In this document: positions 41,050-50,066 of the stretch, one piece after another
How the letters are laid out: every line of letters begins with the position of its first letter
Position numbering within the stretch: position 1 is the first letter of the stretch
Source of the DNA: JACMLC01 sp963817025
GTDB taxonomy: Bacteria > Acidobacteriota > Blastocatellia > Pyrinomonadales > Pyrinomonadaceae
Length of the DNA: 64,000 bases
Reading direction: 5' to 3'
Assembly (NCBI GenBank): GCA_963817025.1
Contig: CAWFML010000004.1
Coordinates: forward strand, 124,001 to 188,000
The notes under the pieces: model-generated
Told to the model about the DNA's origin: nothing
Databases searched by the model: none
What the model saw: the letters and a program-made list of their open reading frames with translations, nothing else
Made by a program: the position numbers and the translations under genes

Positions 41050-43125
41050 ATGTCCAAAGCAAGAAGCGAAACAATTTGTCGTGCATACACGGCGCTGGTG
41101 AGCGTAGCGGGCATCTCTCTGTGGCTGGCCTCGGCCATCTTCGTCGCGTGGCGTTATACCTCGACGGATCAATTGATAGTGCTCGCGCTCGTCCCCGTGC
41201 TCATCATCACGGGCATGTTCCCGAATCACTTTCCCTTGCCGTCGGTCTTAAAAGCTTCGCATGAGAAACTGACCTTCACGCTCTCCGATGCCATCGTGCT
41301 GGTGATCGCCTGTCGCTACGGGCTGGCCGCAGCCGTCTTTGTCGCAGGCATCGAAGGCTTCACTTCTTCGAGACGAGCGATTGCGCGTCTCTCAAGCAAT
41401 CTCTTCTCTTTCGGCATGATGTCGCTGGCGGTTGCAGCGGCAGGCGTCACGCTCATCTCTGTTATCAGTGTGGGCGAGCGCATCTACGGTCTGGATCAGA
41501 GAACGCTTCCGATAGTTACCGTCTCGATCCTCGCGGCAAGCATCACGCTCATCATCATCAACACGGGTCTCATCTCCACTCTCTTTGCCCTGCGCAATCA
41601 ACACTCCGCGCTCAAAAGCTGGAAAGCAAATCTGATTCTGGCCGTCCCGCTCTTTCTGCCGACAAGTGCGGCGGCGAGCCTGATGTACATCAGCCTCCAA
41701 TACGATTTCTTATACATGGTCGCCATCGGCGCGCCGTTGCTAATCGCTATCTTCTGCGGCCACCGCCAGCATCGCAACAGCATACAGGAGCGCATCAGCT
41801 CTCTTGAGAAAGCTCATCATGAGATGGTCGAAGCCCTCGCCGTCGCCATCAATGCCAAAGACGAAGTGACGCATGAGCATGTGTTGCGCGTCCAGATTTA
41901 CTCGGCGGGCGTCGCTCGCCTCCTCGGCTGTTCGGAACGTGAGATTGAAGCTTTAAAGGCCGGAGCCTTGCTTCATGATGTAGGCAAGATCGCCGTCCCT
42001 GATTATGTCTTACAGAAACCCGGCAAGCTGACCGCAGCAGAGTTTGAAAAGATGAAGCTGCACACCATCGTCGGCGCGCAGATTTTAAGCCGCGTAGAGT
42101 TTCCCTATCCGGTCGTGCCGGTGGTTCGTCATCATCATGAAAGATGGGACGGCAAGGGTTATCCGGACGGCTTGGCGGGCGAGGATATTCCGCTCACGGC
42201 GCGGATTCTTTCCGTCGTTGACTGCTTTGATGCCGTGCGCGAGGACAGGCAGTATCGCAGAGGAATGACGCGCGAGCAGGCGATAGATTTTTTGATGAGC
42301 AATAGCGGCATCCTCTATGACCCGCAAGTCGTCGGCATCTTTATCACGCACCTGCCTGAGTTCGAGGCGGAGATACGCGCGCATAAAAACGCGCCGCTGC
42401 CAACCTTCGGCATCGAGCCGATTGAGGAACTGTCGGAAGCCGCACGTCGGGTAGCCCCTGCGGCTGGACTCGCGGACGAGTCTGAGATCAACACAGAAGC
42501 GCAGCAGAGAGAGTTGTCGCTTGACGAGTTGCGTGCGCTCTATCATCTGGGTCAATCGCTACAGAACGCGCGCGGGCGCGATGAGATGGTGACGGCGTTT
42601 ATCGAGAAGCTGAGCGCGGTCGCGCCGCATGATGCCTGTTCTATCACGCTCGCCGAACCGCAGAGCGGCGATTACGAGATTTCACACGCGACGGGAGAGC
42701 ACGCGGGCTTGCTCGTAGGCCGCAAGGTCACTCCCGGCGAAGGCGTCGTCGGATGGGTGATAGCCAATCGCCATCCCTTCTGCAACACAGACCCGAGACT
42801 TGATCTGCCGCCCGCGCTCGCGGAAAAGTTTGCAGCCTATCGCACGCTGGCCGTCTTCCCGATTCTCAAAGACAAAGAGATGTTCGGCGCGATTGCAGTC
42901 TATTCAACCGTGCTCGCGGAGTATGACCCGAGCCAGCAAAGACTTCTGTCGGAAGCAGCTGGACTGCTGGCTCTGGCCCTTTCCAGCGGGTTGCCGGAAA
43001 CAGCCCGGCCCGAGACGAAACAGCAAATGGAAGTCAAAGATTCTTCAACAACCCTCGTCTCCACGCCAAAAAACTCGCCCCTCGCTTTGATAAGCCCCGC
43101 AGCAATATCAGAACGTACGCAGTAA
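41050..43125 (+). CDS. Membrane-sensor HD-GYP-GAF protein (paralog)
   Basis: 691 residues. Same layout as the HD-GYP at 36689: membrane sensor (DAIVLVIACRYGLAAAVFVAGIEGFTSSRR), HD-GYP with LLHDVGKIAVPDY and HHERWDGKGYPDGL, and a GAF domain. A 164-nt stretch (42097-42260) is nearly identical to 37751-37914, while other parts are clearly diverged. The start lacks a strong ribosome site, perhaps because it is coupled to the subtilase gene stopping 22 nt upstream. Predicted c-di-GMP phosphodiesterase. Confidence 0.92.
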   Translation: MSKARSETICRAYTALVSVAGISLWLASAIFVAWRYTSTDQLIVLALVPVLIITGMFPNHFPLPSVLKASHEKLTFTLSDAIVLVIACRYGLAAAVFVAGIEGFTSSRRAIARLSSNLFSFGMMSLAVAAAGVTLISVISVGERIYGLDQRTLPIVTVSILAASITLIIINTGLISTLFALRNQHSALKSWKANLILAVPLFLPTSAAASLMYISLQYDFLYMVAIGAPLLIAIFCGHRQHRNSIQERISSLEKAHHEMVEALAVAINAKDEVTHEHVLRVQIYSAGVARLLGCSEREIEALKAGALLHDVGKIAVPDYVLQKPGKLTAAEFEKMKLHTIVGAQILSRVEFPYPVVPVVRHHHERWDGKGYPDGLAGEDIPLTARILSVVDCFDAVREDRQYRRGMTREQAIDFLMSNSGILYDPQVVGIFITHLPEFEAEIRAHKNAPLPTFGIEPIEELSEAARRVAPAAGLADESEINTEAQQRELSLDELRALYHLGQSLQNARGRDEMVTAFIEKLSAVAPHDACSITLAEPQSGDYEISHATGEHAGLLVGRKVTPGEGVVGWVIANRHPFCNTDPRLDLPPALAEKFAAYRTLAVFPILKDKEMFGAIAVYSTVLAEYDPSQQRLLSEAAGLLALALSSGLPETARPETKQQMEVKDSSTTLVSTPKNSPLALISPAAISERTQ

Positions 43126-43188
43126 AACAATCAAATGCCTCTAACTGTTCGCGGTTCATTTCAGAGAGCAAGCTGAGCGACCGAAAGA

Positions 43189-43284
43189 AATTTCCCGCAA
43201 AGGCGCAAAGGAAGATCGCAAAGCATTGAATGCCACTTAAACTTTGCGAGCTTTTCTTTGCGTCTTTGCGCCTTTGCGGGAAAC
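43189..43284. repeat. Intergenic word-hairpin, GCGCAAAG type
   Basis: AAATTTCCCGCAAAGGCGCA on the left and GCGCCTTTGCGGGAAAC on the right, with GAAGATCGCAAAG words in between. It lies between two convergently ending genes. Confidence 0.85.
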
Positions 43285-43321
43285 TATTTCTCTCTTTATC
43301 ACACAACTCACGAGTCCGGTA

Positions 43322-45370
43322 TTACTGAATCTTTGCCTGCGCTTTAATCTCGCGCGAGGCGTTGGTCTCGGTTGTCACTTCCACGGGCGCGCGCCAGACG
43401 AGGGTTTTAATCTGGCAGGTTCCTGTGTTGTCTTCGCGGCAATAATAGAGAGTGGTTTGGATGCGTAGCTCTGACTGCCCTGCTTCGCGCGTGCGAAAAG
43501 GGAGACGCAAGGGAAGCTGCACATCTTTGCCCGTGCGCTGAATCAGGGCGGGCGTGTCTCCGGCGAGGGCCAGAGATGCCGTTCCCTTCTCGACAGAAAT
43601 TTTGTAACGCTGCGGCGCGGACGGGTTGAGGTGATAGCCTGCTGGCAGCGCGACATCTACGACGAGCGTGCCGGAGCTTTCGCTGCGCAGACGCTGCGTG
43701 CCGAGCTTTATCTCTTCCGCGTTCGGAGCGGACGAAGCTTCCGCCGTGGCGTTGTTCAGCGCAGGCGGCTGCAAGTTTTTGAGCTTGAGCGTCGTGGCCT
43801 CTCCGGTCTTCAGATCAACGACGCGCACGGCATGATTGTTCGTGTCCGCGACATACAGCTTGCCGTTAGCAAGGCTCAACCCGCCCGGCTCATAAAATGA
43901 TGCTGCGGTGGGGCCGTCCTGCTGTCCGGGCTTGCCTGTGCCTGCGAAAGTTTTGACCGTCCGGGCCTGTGCGTCCAGCAACTTGATCTTGTGATTATAA
44001 GTGTCTGCGATTAAGACCTTGCCGTCGAACATGGCGAGGCCGAGCGGGTGCTGTAGGCGCACATCATCGCTCTTGCCGTCCACATCTCCAAACTCGAAGA
44101 GGTCGCCGCCGACAAGGGTTTCGACGACGCCCTGCGCAAGGTCAATCGCGCGGATAATGTTCGATTCGCTGTCCGCGATGTAAAGCGACTTGCCATCTGT
44201 GGCGAGGCCGGAAGGCTGCGCAAAGGCCGACATCAGCAGCGTGCCATCCGTACGCGCCTCGCGTCCTGAGCCTGCGAAGGTGGACACAACGCTTTTATCC
44301 AAATCCATTTTCCAGATTTGATGCGGCCCGGCCATTGCGATGTAGAGCGTGCGCCCTGCGAGCTGCAAATCCCACGGCGAATTTAAAGCGATGCTCCGCG
44401 CCGCGCCCCGTTCGCCATACGCGCGCGACTGAACGCCTGTGCCCGCGATGGTTTCTACAACTTTCGTTTTCAGATTGACGCGCCGAAGCAGGTGATTCTC
44501 AGTGTCCGCGACATAAAGCATGTCGCCGTCTAAGGCCAAGCCCTGCGGGCGATAAAACGTGGCGCGCTCGTATGGGCCGTCGAGCTGGCCTGCTGCGCCC
44601 GTGCCGATGGTTTCAACGAGCGTGCCGTCGAGACGCGTGATGACGAGGCGATTGTGATTCGAGTCTGCGATAAAGAGGCGGTCGGATTTCGCGTCGGCGA
44701 GAATTTTGCCGGGAAAGGCGAGCGGCAAATCTCCGACTTTGGCGCGTTCGAGCGCGAGTTTGAGCGGCTGCTCATTCAATTCGCCGCGTCGCCGGAATTC
44801 CGGGGCTGCTTTGGTAATCGCTTCGTCAATCACTTCATAATTGCCTTCGCCTGAGACCGCGCCGACGACGTAGCCGGTGGGGTCTATCAAAACCTGCGTG
44901 GGCCACGCGCGCACGCCGTAAGCGTTCCAGATGGCAAAGTCCGCATCGTTGACGACCGGATGCTCTATCTCATAGCGCATGATGATGCGGCGTATGTTGT
45001 CCGTCTCTTTTTCGTTCTCGAACTTGGCGGAGTGGACGCCGATGACGACGAGTTGCGCGGCATACTTCGCTTCGAGCCGCTTCAAATCCGGGATGATGTG
45101 GATGCAGTTGATGCAGCCGTAAGTCCAGAAATCCAGCAGCACGAACTTCCCTTTGAGCGCGGCCAGCGAGAGCGGCTTGTCCGTATTGAGCCAGCCGCGA
45201 TGGCCCGTCAACTCCGGCGCACGCACGCGCCCCTCCTGTGGGATAGGCATAAGCGAAAAGCCTTTCTGTGCATGAACGCGAGAAGTGATGAGGCCCGCGA
45301 CTGCGAGCATAAGAACGATACTAACCAGACATGAAGCTAAACGACTCATTATTAATAGCATCCTTTTCAT
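43322..45370 (-). CDS. Secreted thioredoxin-NHL repeat protein (NHLRC2-like)
   Basis: 682 residues. Signal peptide (to about AQK near 36), then a thioredoxin-like domain (about 60-200) with the redox-type CINC motif at C86-C89 and the cis-Pro region AWPTQVLID. Next come NHL beta-propeller repeats (about 230-570, repeated patterns like LFIADSNHNRLVI, LYVADTENHLLRRV). The last ~110 residues (VDVALPAGYHLNPSAPQRYKISVE) resemble a DsbD-like N-terminal fold. This matches NHLRC2-type architecture plus an added C-terminal domain. Start may instead be an ATG at 45349 (MSRLASC). Likely a periplasmic or exported redox or scaffold protein. Confidence 0.9.
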   Translation of the reverse strand: MKRMLLIMSRLASCLVSIVLMLAVAGLITSRVHAQKGFSLMPIPQEGRVRAPELTGHRGWLNTDKPLSLAALKGKFVLLDFWTYGCINCIHIIPDLKRLEAKYAAQLVVIGVHSAKFENEKETDNIRRIIMRYEIEHPVVNDADFAIWNAYGVRAWPTQVLIDPTGYVVGAVSGEGNYEVIDEAITKAAPEFRRRGELNEQPLKLALERAKVGDLPLAFPGKILADAKSDRLFIADSNHNRLVITRLDGTLVETIGTGAAGQLDGPYERATFYRPQGLALDGDMLYVADTENHLLRRVNLKTKVVETIAGTGVQSRAYGERGAARSIALNSPWDLQLAGRTLYIAMAGPHQIWKMDLDKSVVSTFAGSGREARTDGTLLMSAFAQPSGLATDGKSLYIADSESNIIRAIDLAQGVVETLVGGDLFEFGDVDGKSDDVRLQHPLGLAMFDGKVLIADTYNHKIKLLDAQARTVKTFAGTGKPGQQDGPTAASFYEPGGLSLANGKLYVADTNNHAVRVVDLKTGEATTLKLKNLQPPALNNATAEASSAPNAEEIKLGTQRLRSESSGTLVVDVALPAGYHLNPSAPQRYKISVEKGTASLALAGDTPALIQRTGKDVQLPLRLPFRTREAGQSELRIQTTLYYCREDNTGTCQIKTLVWRAPVEVTTETNASREIKAQAKIQ

Positions 45371-45402
45371 ATAACAATTATGAGAATCAAAAGCAGCAAG
45401 TA

Positions 45403-45500
45403 TCTTTGCGTTCTTTGCGTGCTCTTCTTTGCGTCCTTTGCGGTTAAACGCCTCTTGAACCGCAAAGAACGCAAAGGAAGGCTCGCAAAGAACGCAAAGG
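45403..45500. repeat. Intergenic word-hairpin, GCAAAGAAC type
   Basis: TCTTTGCGTTCTTTGCG words (45403-45430) pair with CGCAAAGAACGCAAAGG (45471-45500); the loop is GTTAAACGCCTCTTGAAC. Confidence 0.85.
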
Positions 45501-45577
45501 GAAATTCTTTTTTATTCAGCATTCATTCGATATACGATTCATCTCATTTTCCAGATTGCGCAGGGATAAGCATGGCA

Positions 45578-46051
45578 TCACTTGATTGCTCGCAGGTAAG
45601 CGAGATGACCGTCAATGTCTCCGACAGCATAACGGCCTTTGATTTTTAGAAAAGCAAAGAGCACTGCGCCTTGCTTTGCTCCCTTCTTAAATTTCATTTC
45701 CCAGACAAGCCACCTGCCTTCTGACTCTGGCTCTTCAAAAAAGCGTGAGAACTCGTAAGCATCGCTCTCCTTTACCAACTCCTTGATATTCCCGCACACG
45801 CCTTCGACCTCCGTGCGCTCGGTCGGCTGGCTGTAGTCATAAATGTCCATCCATTTCCGTTTCGCGTCCGGCCCGCGATAAACGATGTGCCCGGCGGCCT
45901 CTGCATAACGGCCTGCCTTGCACGACTTGAACAATTTCATCAAATCTTTTTTAACCGCCGCGCCTTCAGCCTGCGCTTCTTTCGTCTGTGAAACCGCATT
46001 CACCATCGAGAGCAAGCTGAAGATGAGAAGAACCGGCAGCCGTTGACGCAT
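45578..46051 (-). CDS. Small secreted protein of unknown function
   Basis: 157 residues from the ATG at 46051, where GGAGG sits 8 nt upstream. A signal peptide (LPVLLIFSLLSMVNA) is followed by a single globular domain with a Cys at CKAGRYAEAAGHIV and VEGVCGN. This resembles a small NTF2-like or periplasmic fold, but I do not recognise a family. The size is too small for an enzyme with an obvious motif, and none is seen. Confidence 0.55.
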   Translation of the reverse strand: MRQRLPVLLIFSLLSMVNAVSQTKEAQAEGAAVKKDLMKLFKSCKAGRYAEAAGHIVYRGPDAKRKWMDIYDYSQPTERTEVEGVCGNIKELVKESDAYEFSRFFEEPESEGRWLVWEMKFKKGAKQGAVLFAFLKIKGRYAVGDIDGHLAYLRAIK

Positions 46052-46212
46052 TTTTTCTACCTCCATAACTTATCGTGCCGAGCCGTCTTGGATGTGAATC
46101 AGACCTCTGATCTTTGAAACATTTTGCCTGACTGCGGCTGGCAGCGCAAAATAAATTCATGCGAGGCGGTTGAATCCGCTTTGAACTTCCCCTCTCAGAC
46201 TTTAGACTGTGA

Positions 46213-46734
46213 TTGATGCCCAGTTCTGCTGACAAGTTTGCGGACATCTCGATTCTGCCGCGCTCGCTCGGTTTGACGGACGAGTCTGAAGAGTTGCGCG
46301 AGCGGCGCGATTTAATCGTCGCCAGAGTGGGCGCGCGTCTGGTCGGCATCTATGCGGACGAGGCGGCGGGCGTGACGGAGTGGCGCGCGCCTGTGCCTTT
46401 GCCGCGTGCGCCGCAGGGGGTGTGGGGCGTCGTCAGCCTGCGCGGGCGAATGGTGCTCGTGCTTGACCCTCTGGCCGTGCTCGGCGAGCCGGATAAGAAT
46501 CAAGCACGGAGTTTTCTCATAGCACTGCACGGCGATGAGCAACTCGCGCTCGCCGTAGACGCGATGGAGCGCATCATCGTCGTCTTTCTGGACGAAATAG
46601 AGCCTGTGCAGCATGGCGCGAGCGTCGTCAGCGGTATCATCCAACGCGACGGCGAAATCATCGCCGTGCTCAAAACAGAAGAGCTGTTCGCCGCCGCCAT
46701 GCTTGGAGAAGAGCGGCGCAGACAGCGAACCTAA
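46213..46734 (+). CDS. cheW: CheW-like chemotaxis adaptor
   Basis: 173 residues. The CheW fold is shown by LIVARVGARLVGIYADEAAGVTEW, VWGVVSLRGRMVLVLDPLAVLG, LALAVDAMERIIVVFLDEIEPV and the last strand SGIIQRDGEIIAVLKTEELF. It couples receptors to CheA. It opens a four-gene run (cheW, HEAT gene, cheR, cheB) on the same strand, with hairpins in the gaps. The ~40-residue N-terminal extension is longer than in standard CheW. Confidence 0.88.
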   Translation: MMPSSADKFADISILPRSLGLTDESEELRERRDLIVARVGARLVGIYADEAAGVTEWRAPVPLPRAPQGVWGVVSLRGRMVLVLDPLAVLGEPDKNQARSFLIALHGDEQLALAVDAMERIIVVFLDEIEPVQHGASVVSGIIQRDGEIIAVLKTEELFAAAMLGEERRRQRT

Positions 46735-46737
46735 AAT

Positions 46738-46795
46738 TTGCTCACTGACTCATTTGTTCATTGAGTAAATGAGCAAATGAATCAATAGATCAATT
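46738..46795. repeat. Intergenic word-hairpin, CTCATTTG type
   Basis: TTGCTCACTGACTCATTTGTT on the left pairs with AAATGAGCAAATGAATC on the right. The two arms are separated by a 2-3 nt loop. It lies directly between cheW and the HEAT-repeat gene. Confidence 0.75.
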
Positions 46796-46798
46796 TCC

Positions 46799-49054
46799 AT
46801 GTCTTCACTTGAAGCCACACTTGAGCGGGTTGAGCGGCTGGCGTCTTCCGGCGCAGAGGCGGATGTCCGCGCGCTTATCTCTTTGCTCGGCGATAAAGAC
46901 TGGCAGGCGCGGCGGGCTGCCGCCGAAGCCATCGCCCGCGCCGTCTGCGAGTCAAAGCAGGAAACGGATGCGGAATCTCTCTTCGGAGAATTAATCGCGG
47001 CTGTGTGTGATAAGTCGCAGGCGGGGAGACGCGCCGCCGCCGTCGCCGCGCTCGAAGGCATAGGCCAGCGCGCCTTGCCGCGTCTCGCTTCAGAGCTTCA
47101 GACCGCGAACGCGAACGCGCGCATCGCGCTCGCAGGCATCATCGGCAGTGCGGGCGGCAGAGAGGCAGTCCGACTGCTCGCCCCGCTCGCGCATGACCCT
47201 GACACAAACGTTGCGACAGCCGCCATCGCCGCGCTCGGTCGGACGCGCGAGGCAGAGGCTACACAGATTCTGCTTGAGCAGGTTAAGGCTGACGATGATT
47301 GGTTGAGGTTTGCAGCCGTCGGCGCGCTCGGCGAGCTTGGCGATGTGGCCGCGATTGAAATGCTTGAGCAACTCATCGAAGAGCCATTGATGCAGGGGGC
47401 TGCGGCAGCCGCGATGGTCGAGGTTGCGACCGTTGAAGCCGCAAAGACTCTGGCAAGACACCTGCGTGCGCGCGACGGAGCGTTGCGACCGGCAGTGTTG
47501 GAAGCTCTGGTCTCGCTCGGCTGCGAGGAACGCATCGCGCCGCTGGCATTGACAGAGGCTGTGCGCCAAACCGCGCGTCAGGCGTTTCGAGAAATGTCGG
47601 ACGAGGCGACCTACAGCGACTTGATACGACTGATGGCGACCGGCGAGCATGGACGGGCGAACGTTTGTCTGGCGGCTCTCGGCTGGCTCGGAGATGCGCG
47701 TGCCGTGCCGTTCATCGCGCGTGCGCTTGACGACCCGTCGCTCGTTAAAACGGCGCGCAAAGCTCTGGCGACTCTCGCAGCAGAGCCGCCCGCGCTCGAT
47801 GCTATGCTTCACACGGAAACGATTCCGGCGGCGGAGTTGGCACTCGCGCTCGGCGGCGCGCGAAACCTGACAGCGATTGCGGCGGCTGCGCGTTTGGCGG
47901 CAGAAGCGAAGGAGGCGGAGACGCTGGAACTGAGCCTGTCGGCGCTGGCACAGGGTCGTGAATGGTTGGAGCAGCGCGTCGCGCAGCTTAAAAAAGATGA
48001 AGTGATACTGCTTGAAGAAGGCTTGCGCTCTGCGCTGCAAGCGGCTGGCGGGCGCGCTTTGCTTTTGATTGCAGAGACGCTCGGCACCCTCGCGCGCAGC
48101 CTGCCAGCTTCAACGGTTGAGACAATCATCGAACAGCTTTCATCAACCGAAGCGGAAGATTCGATGCTCGCGCGCATGGCTCTGCTCGAACGCGCAGATG
48201 CAGCGCGGGCTGTCGAAGAAGCCTTGCGCGCACAGCGTCATCCAAACGCGGTTGTGCGCGTGGCTGCGATTGAGATTTTAGGCAAGCGCGGAGGGCTGGC
48301 CGTTGCTTCCGAACTGGTGCGGCATCTGACGGACGAAGCGGCGGGCGTGCGCCGCGCGACCATTCGCACGATGCGACACGGCGCGCAGATACCTGAAGTC
48401 GAACGCGCGCTCGTCGCCTGTCTGGCGGACGAAGACATCTGGGTGCGCGTCGAAGCCATCACGACGCTCGGCATACTCTTCGGCACGGAAGCGGAGACGC
48501 AGGAGCGTTTGCGTGAAGCTCTCACAGCCTTGCATCCGCTCTGCCGTGTCGCAGGCTGCGCGGCGATTGTGGCCCACGCAGTGGCGCGCGACTGGCAACT
48601 GCTCGCACAGGTCGCGCGCCGCGATTCTCAGGCGGAAGCGCGTCGCGCAGCCGTGCAGGTTTTCACGCGTTGCACGCAGCAGCGCACGGCGCTTCAGGTC
48701 GCGCGCCATGCCTTGAATGATAACGAGTGGTCTGTGCGCCGCGCGGGCGTGGAAGTTCTGGCCGTGGCCCGTGATGCCGCTTCGCTCAGGATACTGCTCG
48801 GCGTCGCCGCAGATGCAAAAGAGCAGGCGGCTGTGCGCGGCTCTGCCCTTAACGCGCTCGCGCGGCGCGATGTGCCGGAGACGATTGGCTTGGCCTGCAA
48901 CGCGCTCGGCGAGTCAGACCCGGTGATTTTCGAGAGCGCATACACGGCCCTTTCCATGCTGGCCCACACGCGCCGCGCCAGGCTGCGACAGGTAACAGCG
49001 AACTGCGCCCCGCGCGCAGCCAATGTCATTAACTTTATTTTAAGTGACGAGTGA
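46799..49054 (+). CDS. HEAT-repeat scaffold protein in the chemotaxis locus
   Basis: 751 residues, almost wholly tandem HEAT/PBS-lyase-type helical repeats with Ala-rich helix pairs: LISLLGDKDWQARRAAAEAIA near the start, LLAPLAHDPDTNVATAAIAAL, LVACLADEDIWVRVEAITTLG and so on to the end. No catalytic residues seen. HEAT proteins are often scaffolds; here the position between cheW and cheR makes a receptor or CheA-complex scaffold plausible, though inferred. Its stop lies inside the downstream word-hairpin. Confidence 0.85.
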   Translation: MSSLEATLERVERLASSGAEADVRALISLLGDKDWQARRAAAEAIARAVCESKQETDAESLFGELIAAVCDKSQAGRRAAAVAALEGIGQRALPRLASELQTANANARIALAGIIGSAGGREAVRLLAPLAHDPDTNVATAAIAALGRTREAEATQILLEQVKADDDWLRFAAVGALGELGDVAAIEMLEQLIEEPLMQGAAAAAMVEVATVEAAKTLARHLRARDGALRPAVLEALVSLGCEERIAPLALTEAVRQTARQAFREMSDEATYSDLIRLMATGEHGRANVCLAALGWLGDARAVPFIARALDDPSLVKTARKALATLAAEPPALDAMLHTETIPAAELALALGGARNLTAIAAAARLAAEAKEAETLELSLSALAQGREWLEQRVAQLKKDEVILLEEGLRSALQAAGGRALLLIAETLGTLARSLPASTVETIIEQLSSTEAEDSMLARMALLERADAARAVEEALRAQRHPNAVVRVAAIEILGKRGGLAVASELVRHLTDEAAGVRRATIRTMRHGAQIPEVERALVACLADEDIWVRVEAITTLGILFGTEAETQERLREALTALHPLCRVAGCAAIVAHAVARDWQLLAQVARRDSQAEARRAAVQVFTRCTQQRTALQVARHALNDNEWSVRRAGVEVLAVARDAASLRILLGVAADAKEQAAVRGSALNALARRDVPETIGLACNALGESDPVIFESAYTALSMLAHTRRARLRQVTANCAPRAANVINFILSDE

Positions 49055-49109
49055 CAGGCGACGAGTGATAAGAGAAAAGCTTTTTGTCTTAACTCGTCGC
49101 TCGTCACTT
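49042..49109. repeat. Intergenic word-hairpin, GTGACGAG type
   Basis: AAGTGACGAGTGACAGGCG on the left pairs with AACTCGTCGCTCGTCACTT on the right. The left arm overlaps the stop codon of the HEAT-repeat gene. Confidence 0.85.
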
Positions 49110-49117
49110 CTTTAAAA

Positions 49118-49990
49118 ATGTCTTTCAGGTCAGAGCACAATTTCTTGACGGGCGACGGGTCGCGGCTGGAGATGGACGAGAGCACGTTCCTGCGGCTGCG
49201 CGATCTGATTTATCAGGCATCTGGCCTCTACTTTGACCAGCGAACGCAGGCCGCGCTTGAGCGGCGATTGCGCCCGCGCATCAACGCCCTCCATCTGGGA
49301 GGCTTTGAACAGTATTATCTTTATCTGCAATTCGACCGCGAGCGGCGCGACGAGTTGCAGCACGCGCTCGATGCTGTGGCGATACACGAAACTTATTTCT
49401 TTCGTGAGCTGCGTGCGTTGCGCGCTTTCGGTGAAGAGATTCTGGAAGAATTGGCCGCACGCAATCGCTCGACACGAACCCTGCGCGTGTGGAGCGCTGG
49501 CTGTTCGACGGGCGAAGAGGCATACACGCTCGCCATCCTGATGCTCGAATCCGGACTTTTTGACGGCTGGAAGATAGAACTCTCTGCCAGCGATCTTTCG
49601 CAGCGCGTCATCGCAGAGGCGCGTGCGGGACGTTATCGCGCCAACTCTTTTCGCACGATGGATGAAGAGAGACGCGTGAGCTATTTCACGCAGCAGCCGG
49701 ACGGAACGTGGCTGATAGATAAGCGGCTGCGCGTGATGGTCAACTTCGGCTGCTTCAATCTGGCGGACAGCCGCCGCTTTAATATTTATTACGATCTGGA
49801 TGTCATCTTCTGCCGCAACGTGATGCTCTATTTCGACATGGCTGCGCGCCGTCGCACGGTCACGGGCTTTCATCAACAACTGCGCGAGGGCGGCTATTTA
49901 ATTCTGGGAGCCTCCGAATCACTCGTCACGCTCAACGCGCCTTTTCGCCTGGCGCACTTACACAATGACTTGGTTTACCAAAAGCAGTGA
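49118..49990 (+). CDS. cheR: Chemotaxis protein methyltransferase CheR
   Basis: 290 residues. The N-terminal helical domain (LRDLIYQASGLYFDQRTQAALERRL) and SAM-binding domain with IHETYFFRELRAL, VWSAGCSTGEEAYTLA, LSASDLSQRVIAEARAGRY and YDLDVIFCRNVMLYFD identify it. It methylates glutamates on receptors. The usual NETYFFR is HETYFFR here. It follows the HEAT gene and precedes cheB. Confidence 0.95.
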   Translation: MSFRSEHNFLTGDGSRLEMDESTFLRLRDLIYQASGLYFDQRTQAALERRLRPRINALHLGGFEQYYLYLQFDRERRDELQHALDAVAIHETYFFRELRALRAFGEEILEELAARNRSTRTLRVWSAGCSTGEEAYTLAILMLESGLFDGWKIELSASDLSQRVIAEARAGRYRANSFRTMDEERRVSYFTQQPDGTWLIDKRLRVMVNFGCFNLADSRRFNIYYDLDVIFCRNVMLYFDMAARRRTVTGFHQQLREGGYLILGASESLVTLNAPFRLAHLHNDLVYQKQ

Positions 49991-50062
49991 CAGGTGTTGA
50001 GCGGCGAAGGACAAGCTAAAACTTGTCTTAATCGTCGCCCGTCACCCGTCACCCGTCGCTGT
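49984..50062. repeat. Intergenic word-hairpin, GTGACGGG type
   Basis: The region has CAGTGACAGGTGTTGAGCGG on the left and GTCGCCCGTCACCCGTCACC on the right, separated by ACAAGCTAAAACTTGT. Arms are shorter and less perfect than the one before cheR. Confidence 0.65.
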
Positions 50063-50066
50063 TCTT

